This document shows positions 1 through 10,247 of a stretch of 64,000 nt of DNA, one piece after another. Where the stretch lies: contig NZ_CP020892.1 in the NCBI RefSeq assembly GCF_002163625.1, forward strand, positions 1,426,001-1,490,000, read 5' to 3'. Both the position numbers and the translations under genes were made by a program. The notes under the pieces are model-generated. The model did not search any database, was not told the DNA's origin, and was given only the letters and a program-made list of their open reading frames with translations. Origin of the DNA: Pseudomonas sp. M30-35 (GTDB taxonomy: Bacteria > Pseudomonadota > Gammaproteobacteria > Pseudomonadales > Pseudomonadaceae). Numbering within the stretch: position 1 is the stretch's first letter; each line of letters opens with the position of its first letter.

Positions 1-2
1 GG

Positions 3-1556
<1,554 letters not shown>

Positions 1557-1566
1557 GGAACCTCTG

Positions 1567-1613
1567 AAAATCATTTTGACGCTACTGCGCTCGCTGCGCG
1601 GCAAAATGATTTT
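1567..1613. repeat. Perfect 12-bp inverted repeat in the guaB-guaA gap
   Basis: AAAATCATTTTG (1567-1578) is the exact reverse complement of CAAAATGATTTT (1602-1613). The 23-base loop is itself partly self-complementary (GCGC-TCGCT-GCGC). In RNA it would be a long hairpin right after the guaB stop. Role unknown: an mRNA-stabilising or intergenic repeat element is possible. Confidence 0.6.
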
Positions 1614-1632
1614 TATATACGTTAAGAAATAC

Positions 1633-1652
1633 GGGGCTGTTTAATCAGCCCC
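1633..1652 (+). promoter_or_regulatory. Short GC-rich hairpin before guaA
   Basis: GGGGCTG (1633-1639) pairs with CAGCCCC (1646-1652) around a six-base loop. Only TTGTCATTT follows, so it is at best a weak or partial terminator that could set the guaB:guaA ratio. Confidence 0.4.
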
Positions 1653-1686
1653 TTGTCATTTGTGAATTCCGCTACGAGAGACGGCT

Positions 1687-3267
1687 ATGGCTCATCCTGA
1701 TATTCACGCCCATCGCATCCTTATTCTGGATTTTGGCTCCCAGTACACTCAGTTGATCGCCCGCCGTGTGCGTGAGATCGGGGTTTATTGCGAACTGCAT
1801 CCGTTCGACATGAGCGATGACGAAATTCGCGCATTCGCGCCACGCGGCATCATTCTCGCCGGTGGTCCTGAGTCTGTTCACGAGGCGAATAGCCCGCGTG
1901 CGCCGCAAGCAGTATTTGAGCTTGGCGTACCGGTTCTGGGTATCTGCTACGGCATGCAAACCATGGCTGAGCAGATGGGCGGTAAAGTGCTCGGCTCCGA
2001 TGTGCGTGAGTTTGGTTATGCGCGTGTTGACGTAGTTGGCAAGGGTCGTCTGCTCGATGGTATCGAAGACCACATTGATGACGACGGTGTGTTCGGCCTT
2101 GATGTGTGGATGAGTCACGGCGATAAAGTGACCACCATGCCTGAAGGCTTCAGCGTTCTGGCGAGCACGCCAAGCTGCCCGATTGCCGGTATGTTCGACG
2201 ATGCGCGCGGTTACTATGGCGTGCAGTTCCACCCAGAAGTGACGCACACCAAGCAGGGCGGTCGTATCCTTTCGCGCTTCGTGCTCGATATCGCTGGCTG
2301 TGAAGCGTTGTGGACACCGTCGAATATCGTTGATGACGCCATCGCTCAGGTGCGTCAGCAAGTCGGTGATGCCAACGTCCTGCTCGGCCTGTCTGGCGGC
2401 GTTGATTCCTCGGTTGTGGCAGCGCTGCTGCACAAAGCGATCGGCGATCAACTGACCTGCGTGTTCGTTGATAACGGTTTGCTGCGTTTGCATGAAGGCG
2501 AGCAAGTCATGGCCATGTTTGCTGAAAACATGGGCGTTAAAGTGATTCGCGCCAATGCTGAAAAGCAATTCCTCGACAATCTGGCTGGCGAAGCAGATCC
2601 AGAGAAGAAACGTAAGATCATCGGTCGCACCTTTATCGACGTATTCGATGCGCAAGCCTCGAAGTTGGAAAACATCCAGTTCCTTGCTCAGGGCACCATT
2701 TATCCAGACGTGATCGAGTCTGCCGGAGCCAAAACCGGCAAGGCACACGTGATCAAATCGCACCACAACGTCGGCGGCCTGCCAGAGGAAATGAACCTCA
2801 AGCTGGTTGAACCACTGCGTGAACTGTTCAAAGACGAAGTGCGCAAGATCGGTCTTGAGCTGGGCTTGCCATTCGACATGGTTTACCGCCACCCATTCCC
2901 AGGCCCAGGCCTTGGCGTGCGTATTCTCGGTGAAGTGAAGAAGGAATACGCCGACCTGCTGCGCCGTGCGGATCACATCTTCATCGAAGAACTGCGTAAC
3001 TTCGACTGGTACCACAAGACCAGCCAGGCGTTCGTGGTATTCCAGCCGGTTAAATCAGTTGGTGTAGTCGGTGATGGCCGCCGTTACGCATGGGTTGTGG
3101 CATTGCGTGCAGTGGAAACCATCGACTTTATGACCGCACGCTGGGCGCACCTGCCTTACGAGCTGCTGGAAAAAGTCAGCAACCGCATCATCAATGAGAT
3201 CGAAGGCATCTCACGCGTCACCTACGACGTGTCGAGCAAGCCGCCGGCAACCATTGAGTGGGAATGA
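1687..3267 (+). CDS. guaA: GMP synthase (glutamine-hydrolysing)
   Basis: GuaA aminates XMP to GMP using glutamine and ATP. The 526-residue protein has the usual order: a class I glutamine amidotransferase domain (nucleophile Cys87 in GICYGM; FHPEVTH holds the His/Glu partners), then the ATP-pyrophosphatase domain with the SGGVDSS P-loop near residue 236, then the C-terminal dimerisation domain ending TIEWE. The ATG at 1687 follows a GAGAG motif. The 3' end of guaA is a known integration hotspot for genomic islands, and an accessory block starts right after it here. Confidence 0.98.
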   Translation: MAHPDIHAHRILILDFGSQYTQLIARRVREIGVYCELHPFDMSDDEIRAFAPRGIILAGGPESVHEANSPRAPQAVFELGVPVLGICYGMQTMAEQMGGKVLGSDVREFGYARVDVVGKGRLLDGIEDHIDDDGVFGLDVWMSHGDKVTTMPEGFSVLASTPSCPIAGMFDDARGYYGVQFHPEVTHTKQGGRILSRFVLDIAGCEALWTPSNIVDDAIAQVRQQVGDANVLLGLSGGVDSSVVAALLHKAIGDQLTCVFVDNGLLRLHEGEQVMAMFAENMGVKVIRANAEKQFLDNLAGEADPEKKRKIIGRTFIDVFDAQASKLENIQFLAQGTIYPDVIESAGAKTGKAHVIKSHHNVGGLPEEMNLKLVEPLRELFKDEVRKIGLELGLPFDMVYRHPFPGPGLGVRILGEVKKEYADLLRRADHIFIEELRNFDWYHKTSQAFVVFQPVKSVGVVGDGRRYAWVVALRAVETIDFMTARWAHLPYELLEKVSNRIINEIEGISRVTYDVSSKPPATIEWE

Positions 3268-3268
3268 G
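3253..3268 (+). other. Putative island attachment site at the guaA 3' end (left copy)
   Basis: The 16 bases ATTGAGTGGGAATGAG cover the last codons and stop of guaA. A 14/16 copy, which also reads I-E-W-E-stop, lies at 9772-9787. GAGTGGGA is identical in both. The direct repeat suggests site-specific integration into guaA, but no integrase gene is present to confirm it. Confidence 0.45.
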
Positions 3269-3305
3269 AGTATTTCTAACCAATTGATTTAGTTACAAAA
3301 AATAC

Positions 3306-3347
3306 ATGCCATTGATAGTGTTTTATACATTGTCAATGGCATTTTTT
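3306..3347 (+). terminator. Rho-independent terminator of guaA
   Basis: ATGCCATTGA (3306-3315) pairs perfectly with TCAATGGCAT (3333-3342), and six T residues end the structure (3342-3347). It closes the guaBA unit and separates it from the accessory genes. Confidence 0.8.
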
Positions 3348-3513
3348 ATGGTATCTAAAAAGTGAAAAATATTTAGCTTTGTTTTGTCGATAATTGGCCG
3401 GGGCTTTCTGTGTAATAGCCTGAATAAAAGATAGATTGGACACCAAATCAATTGCATCGACTTTGAGAATCTTGGAAGCTGTTTGAGGGACAAAGGATCC
3501 AAGGAGTAGAGCC

Positions 3514-5232
3514 ATGTCAACAGAAGGGCCATCGGTAGACGAGACGGAATTGGCTATGGAACTGCGCACACGTGGCTTGCTTCGGACTGTTGCGGGCCAC
3601 GGTAGTCGGTGTCTGGAAGATAAGCATTCTGCGTTGCTAAAGACGCTTGCAGCCATACTGAATGCTGCCGATGCGCCTCCGATTGACCTTTATATCGAAG
3701 AAGCGCTGGCGGAGTTAGAAGGACCTCGCTTCTTTATAGTCCAGCATTTTCTATGCGATCTGATACCTCTTCTGAACGTGAACCAGGACGTCCTTCTTAA
3801 ATTTATCACGCGTATGCTCGATGCGGGCGGTAACGATCTGGCTGCAGGTGCCCCAAGTACCGCTTTTGGGGAGTGGACAAAGAAAGATCCAGCAAGATCT
3901 TCCAAGGTCTATAAAGCAGCACGTACCGGCGATAGCCTCGCGCTACGTCAACTATGCACGGTTCTCCGGATGAACGCTGATATCGAGGAGGGCCTTATTT
4001 TCGTGCAAGCCCACGCGCGGGAAGCGAAGCTCGCAGCCATCTCGGCTTTGGGTGCTGTGGATCTAGGCGAACGCTACGGTGAGGTGCTCGTTACCTTGCT
4101 CCAGGGAGCGTCCAGCAATGATGAAGGCATCTCACTCCGGTCCCTCGAAGCGGGCTATCGCGCGGCTGCACAGCGAAAAACAGTTGCACCTGTCGGCTTT
4201 GATAAACAACTCGAACGGGTCCTTCAGACGAGGAGTCCCTTCGCGATTCACTTGGCAACGAACCTGTTGTGGATTCACCGAGTAGGTCTCACAGAAAACG
4301 CCTTGGGTCTGTGTCTTGATGCTGCTGCAGATGTTGACCCAGATAGCGCAGGCACGATTTCGCATATCGACCATGCCGCATATCAGCTTGTGGGTGCTGG
4401 GCATGCTGAAAAAGTGATCCGCCTGCTTAGTGAGTTATTTGATCGCTCAAAAGGTCGGATTACGCTGGACACGTTCCAGAGCACTTATCGCGCGCTGCAA
4501 GATGTCGGCTCTGAGGTGCTGGGCAGCGCAGTTGTGTATTGGCTCATGAACGGGAGTGCGCACACTCACCAATGCGTAGCTAACGAGGTTTGCGGCGTTG
4601 GAAACGATGACCCTCCTTTCTCCATCCCCACGTCATCTCTTCCAGTAGACCCATCGGATCAGCTGTTTCTCTGCCGGAAGGCTGTTGGATGGTTCTTTAT
4701 TGATCCGCTGTCTGCGGTTGTCATACCGTTAGCGGTGCTTCGTGATGGATCTCCGCAGATTGCAAATGACGTCCTCAATCTGATCTACGATCCTTTGCTC
4801 TTGAGCTATGGCGGCAAGCTGAAGGACTACCTTGAGCGCTATGTTGAGAGCATCCCGGTCCTTGCTGAATTGCTTGCACGAAAGAAGGTACTTCAGGATG
4901 CGATGGATGGCATTGAGCGTCTGGTTGAACTGCACCCTAGCGAAATGCAGCGCGAGACAGGGCGTGTTCAGTGGCACGACCAAATGGAGCGGAGTATGGA
5001 GCAGGGGCGTCGAAAATCTATTTTTGATGATCTCATCACTAAGCAGTACATCTTGTATGGCCGATCTTCGTTGACGCCGATCTATACCGGAGGGGACACC
5101 ACACATCTCACCGAGACTGCGATGCATTCGTTCTCAATCTCGTCCGAGCTGCCCATCCTCGATATCGTGGACCCAGTTGGACTCGATTATATGCTCGTCC
5201 ACTTCAGGCTTGAGCAGCGAGAACAGAAATGA
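3514..5232 (+). CDS. Unrecognised 572-residue helical protein, first gene of a coupled pair
   Basis: I do not recognise this family. The protein has no signal peptide or membrane segment and reads as mostly alpha-helical, with repeated leucine/alanine-rich helices that could form a HEAT- or TPR-like solenoid. The last ~100 residues are richer in charge and aromatic residues (QWHDQMERSMEQ, KSIFDDLITKQY) and may be a separate conserved module. No nucleotide-binding or nuclease motif was found. AAGGAG stands seven bases before the ATG. The stop overlaps the start of the next gene by four bases (ATGA), so the two are surely co-translated. The island position and nuclease-like partner suggest a defence or self-recognition role; this is inference. 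Confidence 0.85.
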   Translation: MSTEGPSVDETELAMELRTRGLLRTVAGHGSRCLEDKHSALLKTLAAILNAADAPPIDLYIEEALAELEGPRFFIVQHFLCDLIPLLNVNQDVLLKFITRMLDAGGNDLAAGAPSTAFGEWTKKDPARSSKVYKAARTGDSLALRQLCTVLRMNADIEEGLIFVQAHAREAKLAAISALGAVDLGERYGEVLVTLLQGASSNDEGISLRSLEAGYRAAAQRKTVAPVGFDKQLERVLQTRSPFAIHLATNLLWIHRVGLTENALGLCLDAAADVDPDSAGTISHIDHAAYQLVGAGHAEKVIRLLSELFDRSKGRITLDTFQSTYRALQDVGSEVLGSAVVYWLMNGSAHTHQCVANEVCGVGNDDPPFSIPTSSLPVDPSDQLFLCRKAVGWFFIDPLSAVVIPLAVLRDGSPQIANDVLNLIYDPLLLSYGGKLKDYLERYVESIPVLAELLARKKVLQDAMDGIERLVELHPSEMQRETGRVQWHDQMERSMEQGRRKSIFDDLITKQYILYGRSSLTPIYTGGDTTHLTETAMHSFSISSELPILDIVDPVGLDYMLVHFRLEQREQK

Positions 5233-6977
5233 AACTTGTCGTGATGCACTATCTGCGCTCGCTACGCGAGCGTGACGAACTCGACGCTATTCTGCCTGAT
5301 CTTTTGGCTGAGAGTGGTTTCGAAGTTCTAACTCGTCCTCGTCGTGGCACAGGGCAAGCTGGTGTCGACGTAGCGGCAGTCGGCCCTGACCCTGATCGTG
5401 ATGGAACTCGAAGTCTGTTCCTGTTCACGATCAAGTCCGGTGATTTGACGCGAGAGCATTGGGATACCGGCCAGCAAGCCGTACGACCGTCGCTGAATGA
5501 GGTTCTGGATGACTATATTCCGAACCGCATTCCGCCCCATTTTGCGGATCTGCCCGTCGTTATATGTGTCTGCATGGGCGGTGAGATGCGCGAGAATGTT
5601 CGGGCACAGTGGAGCGGTTACTGTCGGGCGCACGAGAAAGCCAACATTAACTTTGCCGAATGGAACGGGGATCGTCTTTCGGATCTGATCCTCAGCGGCA
5701 TGTTACGTGCTGAGTTAATTGAGAGTGAGAACCGGGGGCTGTTTCAGAAAGCGCTGGCAATGCTTGATCAGCCCGACGTTGCTTATCGGCATTTTCGCCA
5801 CTTGCTCAATGCTATTTTTATTGAGCCGAAGAGCCAGACAGAGCGCACGCGCCAGCTACGCAAGGCCTACCTGTGCCTTTGGATACTCTTTGTATGGGCT
5901 CGCGATGCCGATAACCTTGAGGCAGCGTATCGAGCATCCGAGCTGGTGCTCCTACGCAGCTGGCCTTACTGCGATAGTGCGCGTCTGCGCAAAGGAGCGA
6001 CGCAACAGGAGCGGCTAGCTCATTTCGATCAGGTCTTGAAGCTGCATCTGATCATTGCGCACCTTCTACTCGTCGAGAAGATTGGTCCGTTTGTCGACAA
6101 GCGCTACGCGCTTTCAATGGCCGTAAATTCACGCAACGCGGCAGACATTAACATCGCGCTGTTCGAGACGCTTGGAAGATTGTCTCTCCACGGACTATGG
6201 CTGGATGCTATGACTGCCGGGGAGGACGAGTCATTCGTGCAGGCAATGAGTGAAGCGGCGGACAAGGTGCTCAACATGGCGATCGGGATGCTGAACGCGA
6301 ATCCGGCGCTTGCCGTTCCCGTTCGTGACGATTTCACGATTGAACTGGCTCTGTTCATGCGTCTCGCAGACGTTCGCGGCCGCCTATCCAATGTTGCTGA
6401 TTACATCCGTATCATGTCCGACCGCCTATGCTACGGACTAAGTGCTCGGCGGCACTATCCGACGCCGACCACAGATTATCGAGATGTCCTCGTCCATCCG
6501 AGAGACCGCAGTGACGCTTACTTCGAAGAGCATACGCGTGCGGGGATTCTTTACACCTTCGTGCTCGCTTGGCTTGCGATGATAGGAGACCAGGAGCGAG
6601 CAGAGCGTTTGCGCAGCACGTTGTTAGAGCACGCTCCGCACATGACTCACCAAATCTGGATTCCCGACGCACGAACGGATGAGGTTTTCTGGGATGGTGA
6701 TCGAGATCATGGGGTGTCGGTACCAGGTCTGCCACTCAACGACTCACTAGAGGCCGTTTTTAGCCTACTGAACCGTGTGATGAGAGAGTATCCGCTGGAT
6801 GAGCGAATAAGCGCTGTCCGAAATCACCTGACTCCAATTTTTCTTATGGCCTGCCGTCACTATCGCATGCCTGTACCACCGCATATTTGGCAAGGCCAGA
6901 AGCGTTCAGCATCGAACAATACTACCTCCGCTCAAGCAGCATCGGATCCCGAAACGCAGCAGTCGCGAGGTGAGTAG
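5229..6977 (+). CDS. Protein with N-terminal PD-(D/E)XK nuclease-like domain and helical C-terminal part
   Basis: The 582-residue protein starts with a compact alpha/beta region resembling the restriction-endonuclease-like (Mrr/PD-(D/E)XK) fold: a helix with Glu28 (LLAESGFEV), then GVDVAAVG with Asp47, then a hydrophobic strand ending in TIKSG with Lys69. The usual Glu/Gln two residues before the lysine is Thr67, so catalysis needs proof. A strand-like LPVVICVCMGG (about 109-119) fits the same domain. Residues ~185-550 are helical and unrecognised; the tail is low in complexity (Ser/Thr/Gln). The start codon lies in the ATGA overlap with the upstream gene. A DNA-targeting effector working with its partner is the likeliest role, but no substrate can be inferred. 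Confidence 0.85.
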   Translation: MKLVVMHYLRSLRERDELDAILPDLLAESGFEVLTRPRRGTGQAGVDVAAVGPDPDRDGTRSLFLFTIKSGDLTREHWDTGQQAVRPSLNEVLDDYIPNRIPPHFADLPVVICVCMGGEMRENVRAQWSGYCRAHEKANINFAEWNGDRLSDLILSGMLRAELIESENRGLFQKALAMLDQPDVAYRHFRHLLNAIFIEPKSQTERTRQLRKAYLCLWILFVWARDADNLEAAYRASELVLLRSWPYCDSARLRKGATQQERLAHFDQVLKLHLIIAHLLLVEKIGPFVDKRYALSMAVNSRNAADINIALFETLGRLSLHGLWLDAMTAGEDESFVQAMSEAADKVLNMAIGMLNANPALAVPVRDDFTIELALFMRLADVRGRLSNVADYIRIMSDRLCYGLSARRHYPTPTTDYRDVLVHPRDRSDAYFEEHTRAGILYTFVLAWLAMIGDQERAERLRSTLLEHAPHMTHQIWIPDARTDEVFWDGDRDHGVSVPGLPLNDSLEAVFSLLNRVMREYPLDERISAVRNHLTPIFLMACRHYRMPVPPHIWQGQKRSASNNTTSAQAASDPETQQSRGE

Positions 6978-7107
6978 TCTTTGGTATGGTCGTTACTCAA
7001 ATTGGCGAAGACTGAATGCCACAAAGGCACAGACAATGGTAGATCCTTATTTGTGGTGGACGATTGCAACATGAGCTAACAAAATCTGCCACTAGGCCGG
7101 TGATGTG

Positions 7108-7138
7108 TTTCATGGCGCGCTAAGGGCGTGCCATGAAA
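7108..7138. repeat. 13-bp hairpin between the nuclease-like gene and the XRE regulator
   Basis: TTTCATGGCGCGC (7108-7120) pairs with GCGTGCCATGAAA (7126-7138) with one G:T wobble and a five-base loop. The converging genes end on both sides, so it could stop transcription from either, but neither strand has a U-tract in the right place. It could also be the end of a lost mobile element. Confidence 0.5.
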
Positions 7139-7196
7139 AAACGGCGATTCCATGTTCGGGTATGCACTCTCAGTATCAAGTGTGGCTGTGGGAGCT

Positions 7197-8000
7197 TCAG
7201 TGACTGGCTTGTTCCGCGAAGTACACCACCATCCTGAGATGCCGGTGTTCATCCACCACTAGCGTCTCATGGCGAAAGTCCTTTCGCTCGCTATCGGTAG
7301 TCAGGACAGACCCGATTCCACGCCGCGCTTCGTCACTATCCTGTGTCTCCCACCAGCGCCGAAAGTCGGCCGACAGAACCTTCAAATCTTCGACCAATGC
7401 CAGCATGGGCGGATCGTTCGGTGCCACGGCGAAGTCGTAACGGAACTGCGCCAGCAATTTGGGCGCATCGTCTCGCCAGGTAGGAAGGCGCCGTCGCATG
7501 TCGGGATCGGCAAACACCATGCGCAAGATATTGCGTACCTTACGATTCCGGGCCTTGAACCCGAACAAATCATCGGCCGCCGCATTCCAGGCAATGACAT
7601 CCCAGTGCAAATTGAGCACATAGGCGGGCCTTGTCGCCAAATCGTCCATCAGCTGTTGGATGAGTGGCGTGATCGATACCAATTGATGGGCCTGTGGTGG
7701 CGGTGGCCGATTGTGGGCCAGAAGAAACAGGTGGCTGCATTCGGCGTCATCGAGCTTGAGTGTGTAAGCCACGCTTAGCAGGAATTTCTCTGAGACCTGA
7801 ACGTCCCGTCCCTGTTCGAACCAGGTGTACCAGGTGAGTCCTACCCCAGCCAGCGCTGCAACTTCTTCCCTTCGCAGGCCCGGTGTTCGACGCGTCCCGT
7901 GAGAGGGCAGGCCGACATCGGCTGGGGTCAGTTTTTTGCGGTGCCGGGTCAGGAACTCCGATAACTCGTTCTTGGTGCGCCTGAGGCTGCGTTCGGCCAT
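7197..8000 (-). CDS. XRE-family helix-turn-helix regulator with MmyB-like ligand domain
   Basis: The 267-residue protein starts MAERSLRRT. An N-terminal HTH of the XRE type (about residues 8-75, with RRTPGLRREEVAALAGVGLTW typical of the MmyB-like group) is followed by a C-terminal region matching the MmyB ligand-binding type (DVIAWNAAADDLFG). AAAGG precedes the ATG at 8000; an upstream in-frame start at 8030 is less likely because it lies beyond the operator-like palindrome. It diverges from an MFS exporter gene 105 bases away, so it most likely controls that gene and itself. The inducer cannot be read from the sequence. Confidence 0.9.
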   Translation of the reverse strand: MAERSLRRTKNELSEFLTRHRKKLTPADVGLPSHGTRRTPGLRREEVAALAGVGLTWYTWFEQGRDVQVSEKFLLSVAYTLKLDDAECSHLFLLAHNRPPPPQAHQLVSITPLIQQLMDDLATRPAYVLNLHWDVIAWNAAADDLFGFKARNRKVRNILRMVFADPDMRRRLPTWRDDAPKLLAQFRYDFAVAPNDPPMLALVEDLKVLSADFRRWWETQDSDEARRGIGSVLTTDSERKDFRHETLVVDEHRHLRMVVYFAEQASH

Positions 8001-8002
8001 GA

Positions 8003-8021
8003 CTATTACCTTTTGTAATAG
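8003..8021. promoter_or_regulatory. Palindromic operator candidate between regulator and exporter
   Basis: CTATTAC and GTAATAG form a perfect 7-bp inverted repeat around CTTTT. It covers the ribosome-binding region of the minus-strand regulator and lies 85 bases before the exporter start. A related GTAAT follows at about 8038. It is a natural binding site for the adjacent XRE regulator. Confidence 0.5.
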
Positions 8022-8105
8022 GATAAACACTTAAATTGTAATGTGATGATATTGCTTTGACAATGTGCTTTCCGCAACCCGTCCGAACGAATCCGGAGGT
8101 GACTT

Positions 8106-9677
8106 TTGACTGCACTTGGCGATTCATCCCCCACTACCGAAAGGCTTCAGGTGCATGCTGATGCCGTCGAGAGATGCGCGGGTGCCCGCGAATGGATTGG
8201 GCTGGGCCTGCTTGCGCTGCCGACCATTCTGCTCGGGCTTGACCTGACGCTGTTGCATCTGGCGTTGCCAGCACTGGCAGTGGATCTGCGTCCGACGAGT
8301 GCGCAGGCACTCTGGATCGTCGATATCTATGGCTTCATGATTGCCGGCCTTCTCATCACGATGGGAACGCTGGGTGATCGCATCGGGCGGCGCAAGTTAC
8401 TCATGGTTGGCGCGGCCGCTTTCGGGGTTGCCTCCGTGATGGCGGCCTATTCGACCAGTGCCAATATGCTGATTGCCGCGCGTGCCGTGCTGGGTGTGGC
8501 GGGTGCGACGTTGATGCCATCGACGCTGGCGTTGATCAGCAACATGTTTGCCCGTCCCGAGCAGCGCGCGTTGGCCATTGGGGTGTGGGCGACGATGTTT
8601 GCGCTGGGCATGGCGGCTGGCCCCGTGGTGGGTGGCATCCTGCTTGAGTATTACGGATGGGGGGCAGCATTTCTCGTAGCGCTGCCGGTCGTCGCGCTTT
8701 TGTTGGTGGCTGCGCCGTTTCTCCTGCCAGAGTACCGTGCTCCGCAACAAGGGCGGCTGGATCTGCCCAGTGTCGCGTTGTCGTTGCTTGCCTTGCTGCC
8801 GATCGTTTACGGCATCAAGCAGCTCGCGAAAGATGGGATAGGGGCCGGTGCCACGCTGATTATCGTGGGAGGACTGGTCTTCATGACGCTGTTCATCCGG
8901 CGGCAGCGCCAATTGAGCAGCCCTTTGATCGACCTCGGCCTGTTCTCCAGTCGGGCATTCAGCGTTGCCTTGCTGGTGCTCTTGGTTGGCCTGGTCGGTG
9001 TCGGCGGTACGATGTTGCTAGTGACCCAGTATCTGCAATTGGTGGTGGGCTTGTCACCGTTTGAGGCTGGGTTATGGATGGGGCCACCAGCACTCGCCAT
9101 GTTAGTGGCGGGTATTACAGCACCACTGCTTGCAAGGCGAGTCCGGCCAGGCTATGTGATCGCAGGAGCGCTGGGGCTATCCGTAGTGGGCTATCTGATG
9201 TTGACTCAACTCGATCATGCGCCTCATGGGATTGTGCTGGTAACGGCATCGTTTTCTCTGGTTTATCTCGGTCTGGGCACCATTGCCGCACTGGGAACAG
9301 ATCTGGTGGTGGGGGCTGCACCCGCTGAAAAATCAGGATCGGCCGCAGCCATGTCGGAGACGGTACAGGAGCTTGGGCTGGCTGTAGGTATTGCCACGCT
9401 GGGCAGCCTGACGACCAGCCTCTATCGCATCAGGATGACCGATCAAGTCAGCGTCCCAATGGCGCAGGACGTTCAACGCGCAGTATCGGACAGTCTTGCA
9501 GGAGCCAAGTCGGTGTTGCAGGAGTTGCCTGCTGGTATGTTGGAGCAGGCGCAAGCCGCTTTCATGGTGGGGTTCAACGTAGCGGCGGCAACCAGCGCCA
9601 TCAGCATCGCTATCCTGGCTGGACTGGCAGCGATCACATTGCGACATATTGGTGTTGGTGGGGAGCTGACGAAATGA
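8106..9677 (+). CDS. MFS drug exporter, DHA2 family (14 TMS, QacA/SmvA-like)
   Basis: A 523-residue inner-membrane proton antiporter of the 14-helix DHA2 group. Diagnostic stretches are LDLTLLHLALPALA in helix 1, WIVDIYGFMIAGLL, and motif A GDRIGRRKLL between helices 2 and 3; these match the QacA/SmvA subgroup, which exports cationic biocides and dyes. Translation probably starts at TTG 8106, since GGAGG lies six bases upstream and no ATG is in place. It is single and divergent from an XRE regulator, a common arrangement for inducible efflux. Substrates are inferred from the subfamily only. Confidence 0.9.
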   Translation: MTALGDSSPTTERLQVHADAVERCAGAREWIGLGLLALPTILLGLDLTLLHLALPALAVDLRPTSAQALWIVDIYGFMIAGLLITMGTLGDRIGRRKLLMVGAAAFGVASVMAAYSTSANMLIAARAVLGVAGATLMPSTLALISNMFARPEQRALAIGVWATMFALGMAAGPVVGGILLEYYGWGAAFLVALPVVALLLVAAPFLLPEYRAPQQGRLDLPSVALSLLALLPIVYGIKQLAKDGIGAGATLIIVGGLVFMTLFIRRQRQLSSPLIDLGLFSSRAFSVALLVLLVGLVGVGGTMLLVTQYLQLVVGLSPFEAGLWMGPPALAMLVAGITAPLLARRVRPGYVIAGALGLSVVGYLMLTQLDHAPHGIVLVTASFSLVYLGLGTIAALGTDLVVGAAPAEKSGSAAAMSETVQELGLAVGIATLGSLTTSLYRIRMTDQVSVPMAQDVQRAVSDSLAGAKSVLQELPAGMLEQAQAAFMVGFNVAAATSAISIAILAGLAAITLRHIGVGGELTK

Positions 9678-9771
9678 AGCCCTGATGGCTAATGGTGTCG
9701 CGGTTCAAAGAGTTAATCGGGACATTAGAAGCCAGGCTCCTCACTGCATACGTTTGGTTGGATTGTTGATA

Positions 9772-9787
9772 ATCGAGTGGGAGTGAG
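9772..9787 (+). other. Putative island attachment site (right copy of the guaA end)
   Basis: ATCGAGTGGGAGTGAG differs from the guaA 3' end (3253-3268) at two positions, both synonymous (ATT/ATC, GAA/GAG), so it encodes the same I-E-W-E-stop. This pattern is expected if an element integrated at guaA or if a foreign guaA end was carried in. The next upstream codons do not resemble guaA. Confidence 0.4.
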
Positions 9788-10214
9788 GTCATGTCCTTCG
9801 GTGGCTATCGCCGACCCGCAAAATAAGTTGGCGGTAGAGCTGACCGCAAGCAATCCAGAGTTCCAGCGCTTGTCAGTGGAGCTGTAAAGAATGCGAATGG
9901 CGTGCGCGCCTGCGGGAATCTGCTTCTGTACGGCGAGGGCTTCGCCGATGCGCCTGGATTCGACAAGGACAAGTGGCCTGATATGCAGGACTCCGACCTG
10001 GAGTAAGGAAACCCATGCTTACTACGGCACGACGCCGAATGTGGATGACCGGTTTTAGGACGACCTGCTAGGCCAGAGTTCAGGCGCAGGCCGATTTTGC
10101 GGTTGTCGGTGAAGGTCGGCTGCAGGTCGAGGATGTCGTCGCCGCGCTGGCCCGGCAACCCGGGAGTGGTTTTGTCAGCGGTGAATAACCCCGGATGGCA
10201 TACGAGCTACCAAA

Positions 10215-10247
10215 AATGCCGTTCACTTGGCTTAAGTGAACGGCATT
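10215..10247. repeat. Perfect 14-bp inverted repeat
   Basis: AATGCCGTTCACTT (10215-10228) and AAGTGAACGGCATT (10234-10247) are exact reverse complements around a five-base loop. It lies downstream of the proline-racemase gene on its strand and may end that operon; it could equally be a leftover insertion-sequence end. A few A residues (10212-10216) would give a short U-run for minus-strand transcription. Confidence 0.55.

Noticed and set aside
1672..3015. Long minus-strand open frame opposite guaA
   Set aside because: Histidine- and glutamine-rich shadow of guaA, no family likeness.
3323..3656. Short minus-strand frames in the guaA downstream gap
   Set aside because: They overlap the terminator and the start of the coupled pair, without ribosome sites or likeness to known small proteins.
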